Notes: generated by a model from the letters alone, not told the origin. A stretch of DNA of 64,000 nt from Eutreptiella sp. 'Long Island Sound 2002' (GCA_964036045.1 OZ038379.1:111050611-111114610), one strand, 5' to 3'; shown: positions 53,398-64,000, counted from the stretch's first letter. Program-made: numbers and translations.

Positions 53398-54075
53398 CTC
53401 CACCATCACAGGGCGATTGGCCAGCAGCAATCGGGCCTTGCCCTGCTCAAGTATGTCAACTGTAACGGCAGGCAGCCTCTCGTCTGGGGGAGCGTCTCCC
53501 TCCTGCGGCACAACTGCACCACCCGGCAGCGCTGCAATCTGCAGGTGACCTGCGACAATGTCCCCTGGTGTCACGTCCAGGCGGCTGTGGTGGCCCGCCG
53601 GCACATAGACGGCCGCGCGGCCCTCGGCCGTCAACACGCGAATGTGCTGCGCCGTGCGGTTGTCCAGGACACAGCAATGCCCTGGCACCTGCCCTGGTGC
53701 GCCATCTCGGAGGGGCTCAGCGCCGCGTGAGCCGCGCAGGGACTCAATGAACTGAGCCGCGTGCAGGGCCATGCGCACCATTGCCTCCGTCACGTTAATC
53801 AGGACGACGTCTGGCAGCAGTTTTGCCTCGAAAACGGGGATGGCGCGCCCTCGGGGCCCAGCGGACTGCGACTCAGCCACGACCCGCGCCTGCACGTTGC
53901 ACTCCTCCAAAAGTGGGGCCCACGTGTAAAGCCCCAAGTTGTAGCAGTCCAGCGCAATGCTCAGGGACACAGATGCAGTAAAGTGGCGTCCACCCAAAAC
54001 TTCCATCGTGCACACCACTGGCCGCATCAACGCTTGAAATATCTGCCGGGGGCATGGTGACCAGTACATAGTCTG
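53398..54075 (-). CDS. VPS13-like exon (partial gene)
   Basis: Minus-strand open frame of about 225 codons, ending at a donor-like GAG|GTATGG (intron from 53397). It contains SIALDCYNLGLYTWAPLLEE, close to the VPS13-family signature with 'YN....WEPL.E'; then INVTEAMV and CCVLDNRTAQHIRV, where VPS13 has its NV-T and first VAB 'N-x-T-G' elements. The order is right for VPS13. Between about 54070 and 53980 a second frame (with SISLEATADYVLV) also looks family-like, so either a short intron or a frameshift lies there and the gene may be damaged. The upstream boundary is approximate. Confidence 0.5.
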
Positions 54076-54300
54076 CAGTGGCTTCAAGGGAGATGGAGCG
54101 ACCTCCACGCTGTGTACTGCTCACCACTGCTCAGCATCACACTTATGATTACTCAGCAAGACACACTTCCATGCCATGTATTATTCACTACTGCTCAGCA
54201 CTCCACCTGCAAATATTCACTGCTCAGCACCTCCAATGCAAATTGGCAAGCAGACTCTTTTGGGCACAGGCTTGTGTCCTACGCCACAAATGCAACAGAC

Positions 54301-54470
54301 CTGCAATGCTGGCTCATGGCGGTCGTCCACAACCAAGCAGCCCACCTTCAACAATGACACATGGAGAGACCAATCTGCACGCCAATTCACATCGGTGTCG
54401 CCGCTGGCGTAGCGTGTGAGGGGGTTGCGCAGAAGCCGATTGCCCTTCTGTAGGTTGAAGCGGCGTGCGA
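54301..54470 (-). CDS. Possible VPS13-like exon upstream of 54.1 kb
   Basis: Minus-strand frame with ADWSLHVSLLKVGCLVVDD and ending at a donor CAG|GTCTGT (exon end 54301). The alternating pattern with an 'S-L-x-DD' end is what VPS13 beta-groove repeats show. It is 5' of the better exon and separated from it by about 230 bp of possible intron. Weak on its own; supported by order and strand. Confidence 0.35.
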
Positions 54471-54645
54471 TGGCCTTCTGAGACTGCAAAGATTTGTATC
54501 GGTGAGGCCACTCTGCTATTGTGGTCAGACGTGGCACAGAGGTCCGACTGACCTCACACTTCTTCCCAACCACCCATACCCGCCCCCCCCCCCTCACCCC
54601 CTTCACTGAGGCAGCATCCAGAAAAGACAAGCCGTGCCCAACCAT

Positions 54646-54938
54646 TTTGCTGCTGAAGAGTCACAGAAGAATGTACGACCGGACAACTTAGGGGGGGTGT
54701 TTGCCCTGCGAGTGCCATGCACGCGCCCTCCGCGGTGCTTTTATGGTGACTTTCCCAGATTCAGTCCCCAAGTTCACCATTACCCAATGAAGCCTCGGGC
54801 TGGGGAATGTGATGACGCTCGTGTTGGGGAGCGACCGCGAACGGGTCTTCCATCAACAAGGGGGTCCAAAGGAACTTCCGGAGGGACGTCAATTGCTGGA
54901 GTTGATGGTGGTGGTGGAGACTCGAGATTGGGGAGTCC
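54646..54938. other. No feature recognised
   Basis: Short frames only; apart from the in-frame continuation of the relic that follows, nothing is supported. Confidence 0.3.
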
Positions 54939-55092
54939 ATGGAGTCCATGGGGCATCAGTGATTGACAACTTGCACACCACCTTGATCATACTCCAACTC
55001 CACATGGCCATCGTGCAAAAGGCCAACCACCTTTGCGGGTACCCGAAGCTGAGTAGACCTGGTGTAGCACACCCTGTCCCCAATGCTCAACT
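54939..55092 (-). pseudogene. Relic of an SH3/tudor-like domain protein, probably of transposon origin
   Basis: On the minus strand, from an ATG at about 55092, the frame reads GDRVCYTRST, then RVPAKVVGLLHDGHVELEY, then VVNH, and hits a TGA. After the TGA the same frame continues CPMDSMDSP. The GD-x-V-x-Y, PA-x-V and HDG-x-x-ELEY pattern is typical of a small beta-barrel. The stop looks like a CGA-to-TGA change, so this is likely a decayed fragment. The family assignment is tentative. Confidence 0.35.
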
Positions 55093-55249
55093 CCATAAAA
55101 AATAGGAAAAGAGGTCCAAGGACACGAGGGGCAAAAACAGATGCTGCACAGCAAACACGATGAAGGTATCACCATGTACCCAGCTCAACATGCCTGTTTC
55201 ACACATTAGACTGAGCGAATCGGGGGACAAGAGGTGAGGGAAAAGGGCT

Positions 55250-55333
55250 GGTCCATATCCACAACCGGAAAGGGGCCAATCCATATCCCCAACTCGAATG
55301 GGGCCGGTCCATATCCCCAACCGGAAAGGGGCA
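55250..55333. repeat. 28-bp tandem repeat x3
   Basis: Three 28-bp units sharing TCCATATCC-CAAC and GGGGCC with a few substitutions. Confidence 0.8.
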
Positions 55334-55837
55334 AGCGCATGAGGAGAAATCATCCCAAATCACCGCATCCAACCCACGCACCCACTCAACCGTCCGAGGG
55401 GTAGAATCAAGCCCAAAAACTATGGTAGGAATTAGAATTAGCCCAAAAAGTTACCTTGTGCGCGCCTTGCGCACTAACGCTCTGTCTTAGCCTACACTCC
55501 TCCACAGGGACACACTCAATGGTTTGCGTTTGGTGTGTGGAACCACACAAAAACTAGGCCAGATGCATGAAACTTGCCACACGACTCCCAATACACACAC
55601 CAATATGATAACCCCCGATGCCCCCCCCACCCCCACCACCACCTTGAAACAACACGCAGATCCCTGAAGAATCAAGAATTAGCGTGGCAATGCTATGCAC
55701 AACTGATTTGTGATGCCTTGGCAGTGATATGCTTGGACAATGGGAGGGAGCAGGGGAGGGGGTCTGAAGGGAGGGGACGGGGGGGGGGGCTCCTCCTGGT
55801 GAGCCCAGCCAAACCAGCCATTTTCAAAAACAGTTTC
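55334..55837. other. No gene recognised
   Basis: Short frames only, plus low-complexity CCCCCCACCCCCACCACCACC near 55620 and G-rich AGGGGACGGGGGGG near 55774. Confidence 0.35.
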
Positions 55838-56215
55838 GAAACATAGGGATCCCTACACCCTCTTATGTCAGAAGTGGCAGTGGGGGAGACCTATGACCCC
55901 GCCCAATTTCAGAAGTCAAGCGAAATGTGGCCCCCTTTGCGCTAAGGTGGGACCACTTGGCCCATTTTTTGAGGGATGGTTTTATCTTCCAATTCTACAC
56001 CCAATTGACAAGATCACTTTTTTTCGCAAACAGTTGCAGACGACATGGGTCTCTGCACCCTCATGTGTCAAAAGTGGCACTATTGTGGAGGTGACCTTGA
56101 CCCTATCCAATTTCTGAAGGTAACCCACACGTGGCCTTGGCCATACTAAGGTGGGAGACCACTTGGAACACTTTCTTTGGAGGGGTTGTCCAACGCTCCA
56201 CCCATTTGGGTACAT
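55838..56215. repeat. Diverged tandem duplication of about 190 bp
   Basis: 55838-56020 and 56030-56215 share CTRCACCCTC-TATGTCA-AAGTGGCA, GACC-TGACCC, CCAATTTC-GAAG, GTGGCC and CTAAGGTGGGA-CCACTTGG in the same order, with many differences. Confidence 0.6.
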
Positions 56216-56402
56216 CATTGTGAAATAACAACCAACCACCCAAAAAACCACCATTCACAGGTCCAAGGCCCCATAGCAGGGTGTGGAATGTACCAATTCC
56301 GCATCCCCAATTTGAAATGGACGTGACAGACTGCTATGGTGAATGCACACAATACAACAAAAAAAAAAATTCGGGTCACCACAATTGTTCTAGTTTGATA
56401 TT

Positions 56403-56443
56403 TTCTAGGCTAGAACATCTAGACTGGAAGTTCTAGCCTAGAA
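56403..56443. repeat. Perfect 14-bp inverted repeat
   Basis: TTCTAGGCTAGAAC at 56403-56416 and GTTCTAGCCTAGAA at 56430-56443, with a 13-nt spacer. It lies about 110 bp before MITE-1 fragment D. Confidence 0.75.
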
Positions 56444-56554
56444 CGAAATTGGGTCTTCTAGCGTGTACCAAGGGGAGGAGGCCCCCTCCCTCCCTCAGAG
56501 TCCTCGCCCCCTTACCTCCCTCCCTCCTCCACTTCTGGGTCACCTAAGAGTCAA

Positions 56555-57372
56555 ATTGGCCAAACGAAGGGAAACGGTTGCTACAATGCACGTGCGCCTT
56601 GATTGCCCCGTGACCAAGAGCCCTTTGTTGCTCTCTAACTCCACAATATGTCCGAGAAACGGCCCAAAAATGACTAAAAACGGCCCAAATTGCGTGCAGT
56701 GTGTGTCAAACACCTCCAAAACCAAGCACAGGCCGTATCTTGGGCTACGTGGCTCAAAACCGAATTCGGAGGGCACGTATTCCAGCCGCAATCCCCCCAC
56801 TTTTTGTGGTTTCCAAGCCTCAGAATTGCCCAACTAGACGCCTAGACCCCCGTACCAGTGGTCACTTGGTGGAGCTGGTGGGCAGCCCAGCCCGCACATG
56901 GTGGGGGCCAGCGGTGGGTCCACCAGGGTCCCCGGGGCGGGGAAAAATCATTTTTTCCAAAATTGTTCCTAGACCATTTGGGATGCTCAAACAATTGTTT
57001 TTAGCCCGTTTGAGCCCAGCATGACGCGTTTTGGCCCCTGGAAAATGCCAAAACGCCTTGAAAATCGGCCGTTTTGTGACCAAAAAAGGGTCGAAAATGG
57101 GTTAAAAACGCGCTTTGGCCCTATCTTGGGCTACGTGGCTAAAAACCGAATTCCGAGGGCACCTAGTCCACACGCAACCAACCACGGTTTGTGGTTTCCA
57201 AGCCTGAAGATCCCCCAACGACATGCCTAGACCCAATACCAGTGGTCACTTGGTGGAGCCGGAGGGCAACGCGGCCCCCCACGGTGGGGGCCAACGTTGG
57301 GTCCACCATAGTCCCTAGGGCGAAAAAAATCATTTTTTCCAAAGTTGTTTCTAGACCATTCGGGATGCTCAA

Positions 57373-57373
<1 letters not shown>
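56555..57373 (-). mobile_element. MITE-1 fragment D, rearranged
   Basis: Inverted orientation. It lacks the right terminus, begins inside the core, runs to about 57116, then jumps back and repeats the TATCTTGGGCTACGTGGCT core (57123) before ending at GGGATGCTC next to (CA)n. It therefore carries a partial internal duplication and has no intact terminus. Confidence 0.75.

Positions 57374-57460
<87 letters not shown>
57374..57460. repeat. (CA)n(TA)n microsatellite
   Basis: About 28 bp of CA followed by about 58 bp of TA, between fragment D and unit E. Confidence 0.96.
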
Positions 57461-57462
<2 letters not shown>

Positions 57463-58495
57463 TCCAATCTACACCCCTCTCCCAACTCTAGGTGGCTTCA
57501 CCACACGGCTCTAAGGTACGTGCGAAGGGCACAAAGTGGTGCATACATGTGGTGGAAGTGGCTAAACTCGGTCAAAACGGGCTCAAAACGGGCTCAAAAC
57601 ACTTGTTTGAGCATCCCAAATGGTCCGGATCACTTTTGGAAAAACGCGGTTTTGACCCATTTTTGACCCATTTTTGGTCCCAAAATGGCACATTTTCAAG
57701 GCATTTTGGGATTTTCCATAGCCCAAAACGCGCCACCACGGGCTCAAAACGGCCTAAAAACACTTGTTTGAGCATCGCAAGTGGTCTAGGAACAACTTTG
57801 GAAAAAATCATTTTTTTCGCCCTGGGGACCCTGGTGGACCCACCGTTGGCCCCCACTGTGCGTGGGCTGGCCGGCCTCCGGCTGCACCAAGTGACCACTG
57901 GCACGGGGGTCTACGTGTCTCGTTGGGCGAGTCCGAGGCTTCGAAACCATAAAAAGTGGGGGGTTGCGGGTGGACTAGGTGCCCTCGGAATTCGTTTTTG
58001 AGCACGTAGCCCAAGATACGGCCCGTTCTTGGTTTCGGGGTGCTGGTGCACCATTGCGCAGTTTTTGGGGCTTTTTGGCGCCTTTTTGGGCCGTTTCTCG
58101 GACATATCGTGAGTTAGAGGGCACCAAAGGTCCCTTGGTCACGAGAAAGTCAAGCGGCACGTGCAGTGTAGCAGCCGTTTGCCTTCGTTTGGGCTGTTTT
58201 GAACCCTTACTAGGGCTTTTTTTGGGGGGAAATGGCTGTTTTGGCCCAAAACTGCGCAGGTTTGGGAGGGCACCTCCCGACTTGGCGCCCCTGCCCCGGG
58301 CCGCCACCGGTGAGTTTTTGGCTCAAAACTTGGATTTGGCAAGGCCACCACCTAGGCTCTAGGATGGCTCAAGTAGAGTCAAGCCCGAGGCGATGGGAAG
58401 GGGCAATAGCAAAACGGAATGGTGACGTGCTTGTTGTTGTTGTTGCTTGTTGTTGCTTGTTGCTTGTTAGCTAAATTTAAGGGGGAGGGCTATAG
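57461..58495 (+). mobile_element. MITE-1 unit E, full length
   Basis: It runs from CCTCCAATCTACACCCCTCT to GGGGGAGGGCTATAG (a degenerate right terminus), about 1.04 kb, with only one 162-bp-type repeat. The same core and TTGTTGCTTG stretch occur as in unit F. Confidence 0.82.
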
Positions 58496-58496
58496 T

Positions 58497-58592
<96 letters not shown>
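58496..58592. repeat. (AT)n microsatellite
   Basis: About 97 bp, one TACAT interruption. Confidence 0.96.
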
Positions 58593-58594
<2 letters not shown>

Positions 58595-59786
58595 TCCACT
58601 CTACACCCCTCTCCCAACTCTAGGTGGCTCCACCACACGGCTCTAAGGTACGTGCGAAGGGCACAAAGTGGTGCATACATGTGGTGGAAGAGGCTAAACT
58701 CGGTCAAAACGGGCTCAAAACGGGCTAAAAACACTTGTTTGAGCATCGTAAATGGTCCGGGATCACTTTTGGAAAAACGCGTTTTTGACCCATTTTTGAC
58801 CCATTTTTGGTCCCAAAATGGCCCATTTTCAAAGCATTTTGGGATTTTCCAGGAGCCAAAACACGTCCCCACGGGCTCAAAATGGGCTAAAACCACTTGT
58901 TTGAGCATCATAAATGGTCCAGGATCATTTTTGGAAAACGCGTTTTTGACCCATTTTTGACCCATTGTTGGTCCCAAAACGGCCCATTTTCAAGGCATTG
59001 TGGGATTTTCCATGGCCAAAACGCGCCACCACGGCTCAAAATGGCCCAAAAACACTTGTTTGAGCATCCCAAGTGGTCTAGGAACAACTTTGGAAAAATC
59101 ATTTTTTTCGCCCTGGGGACCCTGGTGGACCCACCGTTGGCCCCCACTGTGCGTGGGCTGGCCGGCCCTCCGGCTGCACCAAGTGACCACTGGTACGGGG
59201 GTCCTACGTGTCTCGTTGGGCGATTCTGAGGCTTGGAAACCATAAAAAGTGGGGGGTTGCGGGTGGACTAGGTGCCCTCAGAATTCGTTTTTTGAGCCAC
59301 GTAGCCCAAGATACGGCCCGTTCTTGGTTTCGGGGTGCTGGTGCACATTGCGCAGTTTTTGGGACTTTTTGGCGCCTTTTTGGGCCGTTTCTCGGACATA
59401 TCGTGGAGTTAGAGGGCACCAAAGGTCCCTTGGTCACGAGAAAGTCAAGCCGGACGTGGAGTGTAGCAGCCGTTTGCCTTCGTTTGGCTGTTTTCAACCC
59501 TTACTAGGGCTGTTTTGGGCGAAAAATGGCTGTTTTTGGCCCAAAACTGCGCAGATTTGGGAGGGCACCTCCCAACTTGGCGCCCCTGCCCCGGGCCGCC
59601 ACCGGTGAGTTTTTGGCTCAAAACTTGGATTTGGCAAGGCCACCACCTAGGCTGTAGGATGGCTAAAGTAGAGTCAGGCCCGAGGCGTTGAAAAGGTGCA
59701 ATGGCCAAAACGGCACGGAGACGTGTTTGTTGCTTGTTGCTTGTTGTTGTTGCTTGTTAGCTAAATTTAAGGGGAGAGGGGTGTAG
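58593..59786 (+). mobile_element. MITE-1 unit F, full length
   Basis: It runs from CCTCCACTCTACACCCCTCT to GGGGAGAGGGGTGTAG, about 1.19 kb, with two 162-bp repeats. Very similar to unit E in the core, so the two are probably recent relatives. Confidence 0.85.
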
Positions 59787-59843
<57 letters not shown>

Positions 59844-59848
59844 TATTA
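59787..59848. repeat. (AT)n microsatellite
   Basis: About 62 bp with one TACAT interruption, between the right ends of units F and G. Confidence 0.96.
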
Positions 59849-61060
59849 CTACACTCCTCTCCCCTTAAATCTAGCTAACAAGCAGCAAGCAAGCAACAAT
59901 CAACAAGCAAGCAAGCAAGCAAGCACTTCTCCTTTCCGTTTTGGTCATTGCCTCGCCTCATCGCTCCGGGCTCTACTCTACTCCAGCCATCCTAGAGCCT
60001 AGGTGGTGGCCTTGCCAAATCCAAGTTTTGAGCCAAGAACCTCACCAGTGGCGCCCCGGGTGGGGGCGCCAAGTCGGTAGGTGCCATCCCAAACCTGCGC
60101 AAAAACTGCCCCAAAGCAGCCTTTTTTGGCCCAAAAACGGCCCCGAAACCCACTCAAAACGGCCAAGCGAAGGCAAACCGTTGCCACACTGCACGTGCGC
60201 CTTGATTGCACTGTGACCAAGAGCCCTTTCTTGCCCTCTAGCTCCACGATACGTCCGAGAAACGGCCCAGAAATGGCTAAAAATGGTCTGAATGTGCGCC
60301 GTTTGTGTCAACCAAGCCCAAAACCAAGAACCGGCCGTATCTTGGGCTACGTGGCTCAAAACCGAAATCCGAGGGCACCTAGCCCACCTGAAATCCGCCA
60401 CTTTTTGTGGTTTCCAACCCTCGAAATCGCCTAGCAAGACGCCTAGACCCCCGTACCACTGGTCACTTGGTGGAGCCGGAGGGCAACGCGGCCCGCGCAC
60501 GGTGGGGGCCAACGGTGCGTCCACCAGGGTCCACGCGGCGGAAAAAAAGATTTTTTCCCAAGTTCTTCCTAGACCACTTGGGATGCTCAAACAAGTGTTT
60601 ATAGCCCGTTTTGAGCTCGTGGTGATGTGTTTTTGCCCATGGAAAATCCCAAATTGCCTTGAAAATGGGCCGTTTGGGACAAAAAATGGGTCAACAATCG
60701 GTCAAAAATGCATGTTTCCAAAAGTGATCCTGGACCGTCCGGGATGCTCAAACAGGTGTTTTTAGCTATTTTGAACACGTGGTGACGCGCTTGGGCCCTT
60801 GGAAAATCCCAAAATGTCTTGAAAATGGGCCATTTTCGGACCAAAAATGGGTGAAAAATGGGTGAAAAATGTGTTTTTCCAAAAGTTATCCTGGATTATT
60901 GGGGGCGCACAAATAAGTGAAATGAGCCCATGTTGAGCCCGTTTTGACCAAGTTTAGCCCCTTCAGCCACATTTATGCACCAAGTTGTACCCTTTGCACG
61001 TACCTTAGTGCCGTACAATGGTGCCACCTAGAGTTGGGGAGAGGGTTGTAGATTAGAGGA
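59849..61060 (-). mobile_element. MITE-1 unit G, full length, inverted
   Basis: It runs from CTACACTCCTCTCCCC (right end, inverted) to GGGGAGAGGGTTGTAG (left end, inverted), about 1.21 kb. Units F and G lie tail to tail across the AT tract. Confidence 0.82.
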
Positions 61061-61198
61061 TATGTGTGTGTGTGTGTCTGTGTATGTATGTATGTATGTA
61101 TGTATGTATGTATGTATGTATGTATGTATGTATGTATGTATGTATGTATGTATGTATGTATGTATGTATGTATGTATGTATGTATGTATGTATGTATA
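61061..61198. repeat. (TG)n(TATG)n microsatellite
   Basis: A short TG run followed by about 115 bp of TATG repeats. It occupies the position where other units have (AT)n. Confidence 0.97.
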
Positions 61199-61314
61199 GG
61201 GCTTAAACTGGGCCTGTTGCAAGGCTTTTGGGACCTTAGAGGGACCAAAAACGGCTCAAATTGCTTGTTGCTTGTTGCTTGTTGTTAGCTAGATTTAAGG
61301 GGAGAGGGGTGTAG
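61199..61314 (+). mobile_element. MITE-1 fragment H (right end only)
   Basis: About 115 bp: a GGACCTTAGAGGGACC segment shared with unit C, a TTGCTTGTTG stretch, then GGGGAGAGGGGTGTAG and AT. Most of the element is deleted. Confidence 0.7.
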
Positions 61315-61337
61315 TAATATATATACATATACATATA

Positions 61338-61369
<32 letters not shown>

Positions 61370-61385
61370 GATAGATAGATACATA
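61315..61385. repeat. Interrupted (AT)n with (GATA)n
   Basis: AT with ATACAT and GATAGATAGATA variants over about 70 bp. Confidence 0.93.
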
Positions 61386-61757
61386 TCTTAGTCATGCGGC
61401 AATCAAGGTGCAACTATAGTGTGGCAACCGTTTCCCTTCGTTTGGCCGTTTTGAATGGTTTTCGGGGCCCCTTTGCGCCAACAAAGCCTGTTTTGGCGCA
61501 CAAAATGCGCAATTTTTGGGAGGGCACCTCCCGACTTGGCGCCCCCGCCCCGGGGCGCCACCAATGAGTGGGCGCCACTTGCTTACTTTTTGGCGCAAAA
61601 CTTGGATTTGGCAAGGCCACCACCTAGGGGATAGGATGGCTAGATTAGGGAAGGATCCGACGCGTTGGGACAGAGTAACGCCCAAACGGGTACATGACGT
61701 GCTTGCTTGCTAGCTTGCCTATTGTTGTTAGCCAAATCTAAGGGGAAAGGGGTGTAG
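61386..61757 (+). mobile_element. MITE-1 fragment I (right half)
   Basis: It starts inside the core and ends GGGGAAAGGGGTGTAG, followed by TATATATACACAC. It has a GGGCGCCACTTGC insertion not seen in the other units. Confidence 0.75.
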
Positions 61758-61871
61758 TAATATATATACACACCGCAATGTACCATAATGTACATTATAA
61801 TATTGTATCATACTCTACCGTAGCATGCCATACCATCATACGGTTACCCTAGGGCCTATTGCGGACCATGC

Positions 61872-61965
61872 ATGACTATTGTCCGTAGCTTGATGCCCTA
61901 TGAAATGGTTTATGGGCGCCAACCGTCGAGTCTCATGCCTGAAGTGTCTCACTACGCGGCTACCA
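61872..61965 (+). pseudogene. Trace of an LTR-retrotransposon (Ty3-like) integrase
   Basis: A short frame with MPYEMVYGRQPSSLMPE, matching the 'P-x-E-x-x-Y-G-x-x-P' motif near the end of the integrase core of Ty3/Gypsy-type elements. The frame degenerates within about 30 codons. No LTRs or other domains are visible in the window. Confidence 0.45.
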
Positions 61966-64000
61966 GTGCCCAAGTTGTGGACGATTTACCCGCCTCCATC
62001 ACAATGCATGCAGGTCTCCCACGTTGTAGATGCCTTGTGTCGACATGTGTGATTGGGCAAGCCCCAGGTCGGTAGGTACTGAAGCTGTCTTTGTCTAGAT
62101 AGACCATATTTGACCTCATTGATAACACCTTTTGCATGAAACATTTTCTACCTTGCCCATTCTACCGCATGGTGCCGCATAGTCGGCATCTTAGCTTCTT
62201 TGGGTAGCGATCTTTTGGCAGGGGCTATCGCTTCCACCGATTGATGATCTCCTCACTCCTTTCAGACCGGTGTCTGACAACTTTCATTTGCCCTGCCTGT
62301 GTGATGGATTTTGCAAAGGCCAAGACTCCTTGTTGGCGGGTACAAAGTACTCAGGTGGAGCTTGTAGCAGGTGAACACTTGGCCTACTAAACCTCTTGGC
62401 ATGAGATGCCTATTTGTGTAATGGGCAACGAAGCTGGAGATGAGCTGCTAGCCCTATACACGCTAGAAAATTCTTGTTGTGGCCCACGATCCGCTAACGC
62501 CGATCAACTTCATAATGTGCCTTCTACCTTGTGGTTGACAGGGTTACCTCTAGTGCCCGGGCAGTGGCTGGAGTAATACAATGGGCGTGTCGATGCGAGA
62601 GAATGGGGGTTGAGATCCATGGCTAGGGACTGGGGGGGAACAATGTTTCCGTGTGTTTGCACCTGGGGGTTTTGTGGCTCATGACCCCTCGCGCACTTTC
62701 GTGACATTGCCACCATGCTCGGTCTTGCTGGGGACTACAATCATTTGTCTTGCCGTGCTTGATTTGATGTGTCTCTATTGGAATGGGATTGGTTTGCAGC
62801 GCATTCGTGAAATGAGCCAACAATTCCGTTCAAGATTCGGGACAATACATACACCACATGAAACAGCGGGTGTGTTGTGCATTGCTCTTTTATAACTTGA
62901 AGTTAACCTCGGGGAATGGCGGGAGACCTACGAGGGTGATTTCTGTTACTAGTGACCAAGAGCCGAAATAGGCATTGGACCTCTGCTTGCCCCTCCATGA
63001 TTTTTCTGGCGCCCCTCCGGTGGGATGAGGGGGGGAAAGGATCCCCACTCAACAGAAAGTGCTCACCGATGAGAACATGTCCTTGGCCTCCCACATATCC
63101 CAATACACAGCCCAAGCAATTATTGCTTTTGGACATCATCACCAAAGATTTTCTGATCCTGCAAAAGCCGATGGCCGACGGATCTCCAGTATATTTATTC
63201 CATGTCATGTGCCCCTTGCGGGTGATGCATTTACCACTTTTTGAGCAATGCCCTTTGTGACCACCATGCCAAAGGTTGCTATTACCCAAAACTGGGAATT
63301 TGGGGTCAGGCCAGCCCTCAGGAAGCGGGGAGTTTTAGGCTACTTGTTGTGTTGGCAAAACATTGTAGTGGTCGGTTGTCTGCCTCCCAACCGATAATGC
63401 GAGAAATATCACTAGCAATGTTGGTAGTGGCACCCACTAGCCAAGGTGACCAATTCTTAACCGCAGGAAATTTAGGGGCCGGGCCGTAGTTGGGAGACAC
63501 AGGGAGTTTTCCGCAATTGGCCCCTTTGGCAAAGCATGGCGGAAAACGCAAGCCCCAATATTGCCACTACCAAAGAACATAGGGTGTTTTGGATCACGGC
63601 GGGCATTGGCACCAGCAACATCGCCCACAATGTTGATGGCGGTGGCTGGTGGCAAAGGTTGGTATTGAAGGATGGGGATTTTTGGGGTGCAACTACCAGC
63701 TCTAGTGCCAAGAATTGTGCCAATGTCTTTCCTTATAGATTAGCCCGGTGTTCATGAGTGGTGTGCATGGATGGGTGCTAACATTGTGCATTTGGGATAT
63801 GTGCATTGCCACCACTTCTCACCCCACTTGACATGGTCTAGGGCTGAGTTACGCTGCGAGCACTGCGGTGGCTGTGCTTGCTTGTGGCAACAACCTATCA
63901 TAGAGAGGAAAACGAAAATGCTCACCTTACCCGTGTGACCCCCATTATGACCTAAGTTGGCCAACAGCTACTGAGATAGGGCCACTAGCCTATGTGATTG
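61966..64000. other. No gene recognised
   Basis: Mid-GC sequence with short frames on both strands (longest 128 codons, minus, 63289-62903), none with a domain I recognise and none with convincing splice structure. Confidence 0.35.

Overview
This is a repeat-dominated piece of a eukaryotic nuclear genome. The evidence is two very large non-LTR retrotransposon copies, long (AT)n microsatellites, inverted-repeat elements flanked by AT tracts, intron-broken coding fragments and no bacterial-style operons. The GC-rich element and the mid-GC flanks would suit an alga or another protist with a large genome, but nothing here fixes the taxon.

Layout. 1-21093: copy 1 of a giant LINE. Its 5' end lies outside the window and its 3' end is lost in a 200-N assembly gap (21094-21293). 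21294-21866: right part of a short inverted-repeat element (called MITE-1 here). 21867-22023: (AT)n. 22024-42957: copy 2 of the same LINE, complete between two (AT)n tracts, about 20.9 kb. 43033-43612: a second inverted-repeat family (MITE-2). 43830-47902: three MITE-1 units separated by (AT)n or (CA)n. 48.4-54.5 kb: minus-strand exon-like segments resembling a VPS13/chorein-family gene, with simple repeats in a large putative intron. 54.6-56.5 kb: relics and small tandem repeats. 56555-61757: six more MITE-1 units or fragments between microsatellites. 61.8-64 kb: a trace of an LTR-retrotransposon integrase, then nothing recognised.

The LINE. A 5' region of about 5 kb starts with tandem monomers of about 0.7 kb and ends in a poly-C-rich leader with a perfect hairpin. 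ORF1 (2374 aa) carries His/Pro-rich 63-aa repeats, a CCCH zinc finger, a Ulp1-like (C48) cysteine-protease signature and a C-terminal Cys/His cluster. ORF2 (2224 aa) carries an APE/EEP endonuclease, reverse transcriptase, RNase H, a CCHC finger and a long unrecognised C-terminal extension. ORF1 and ORF2 are in the same frame, separated only by one TGA. The endonuclease's first catalytic residue is encoded before any AUG, and the TGA sits in the loop of a GC-rich hairpin, so ORF2 expression probably needs readthrough, reinitiation or non-AUG initiation. The copies are almost identical. Copy 1 has intact ORFs; copy 2 has a 19-bp deletion that shifts frame near the ORF2 C-terminus.

The common theme is that three unrelated element types (LINE, MITE-1, MITE-2) abut (TA)n microsatellites, as if these arrays are a shared insertion niche.
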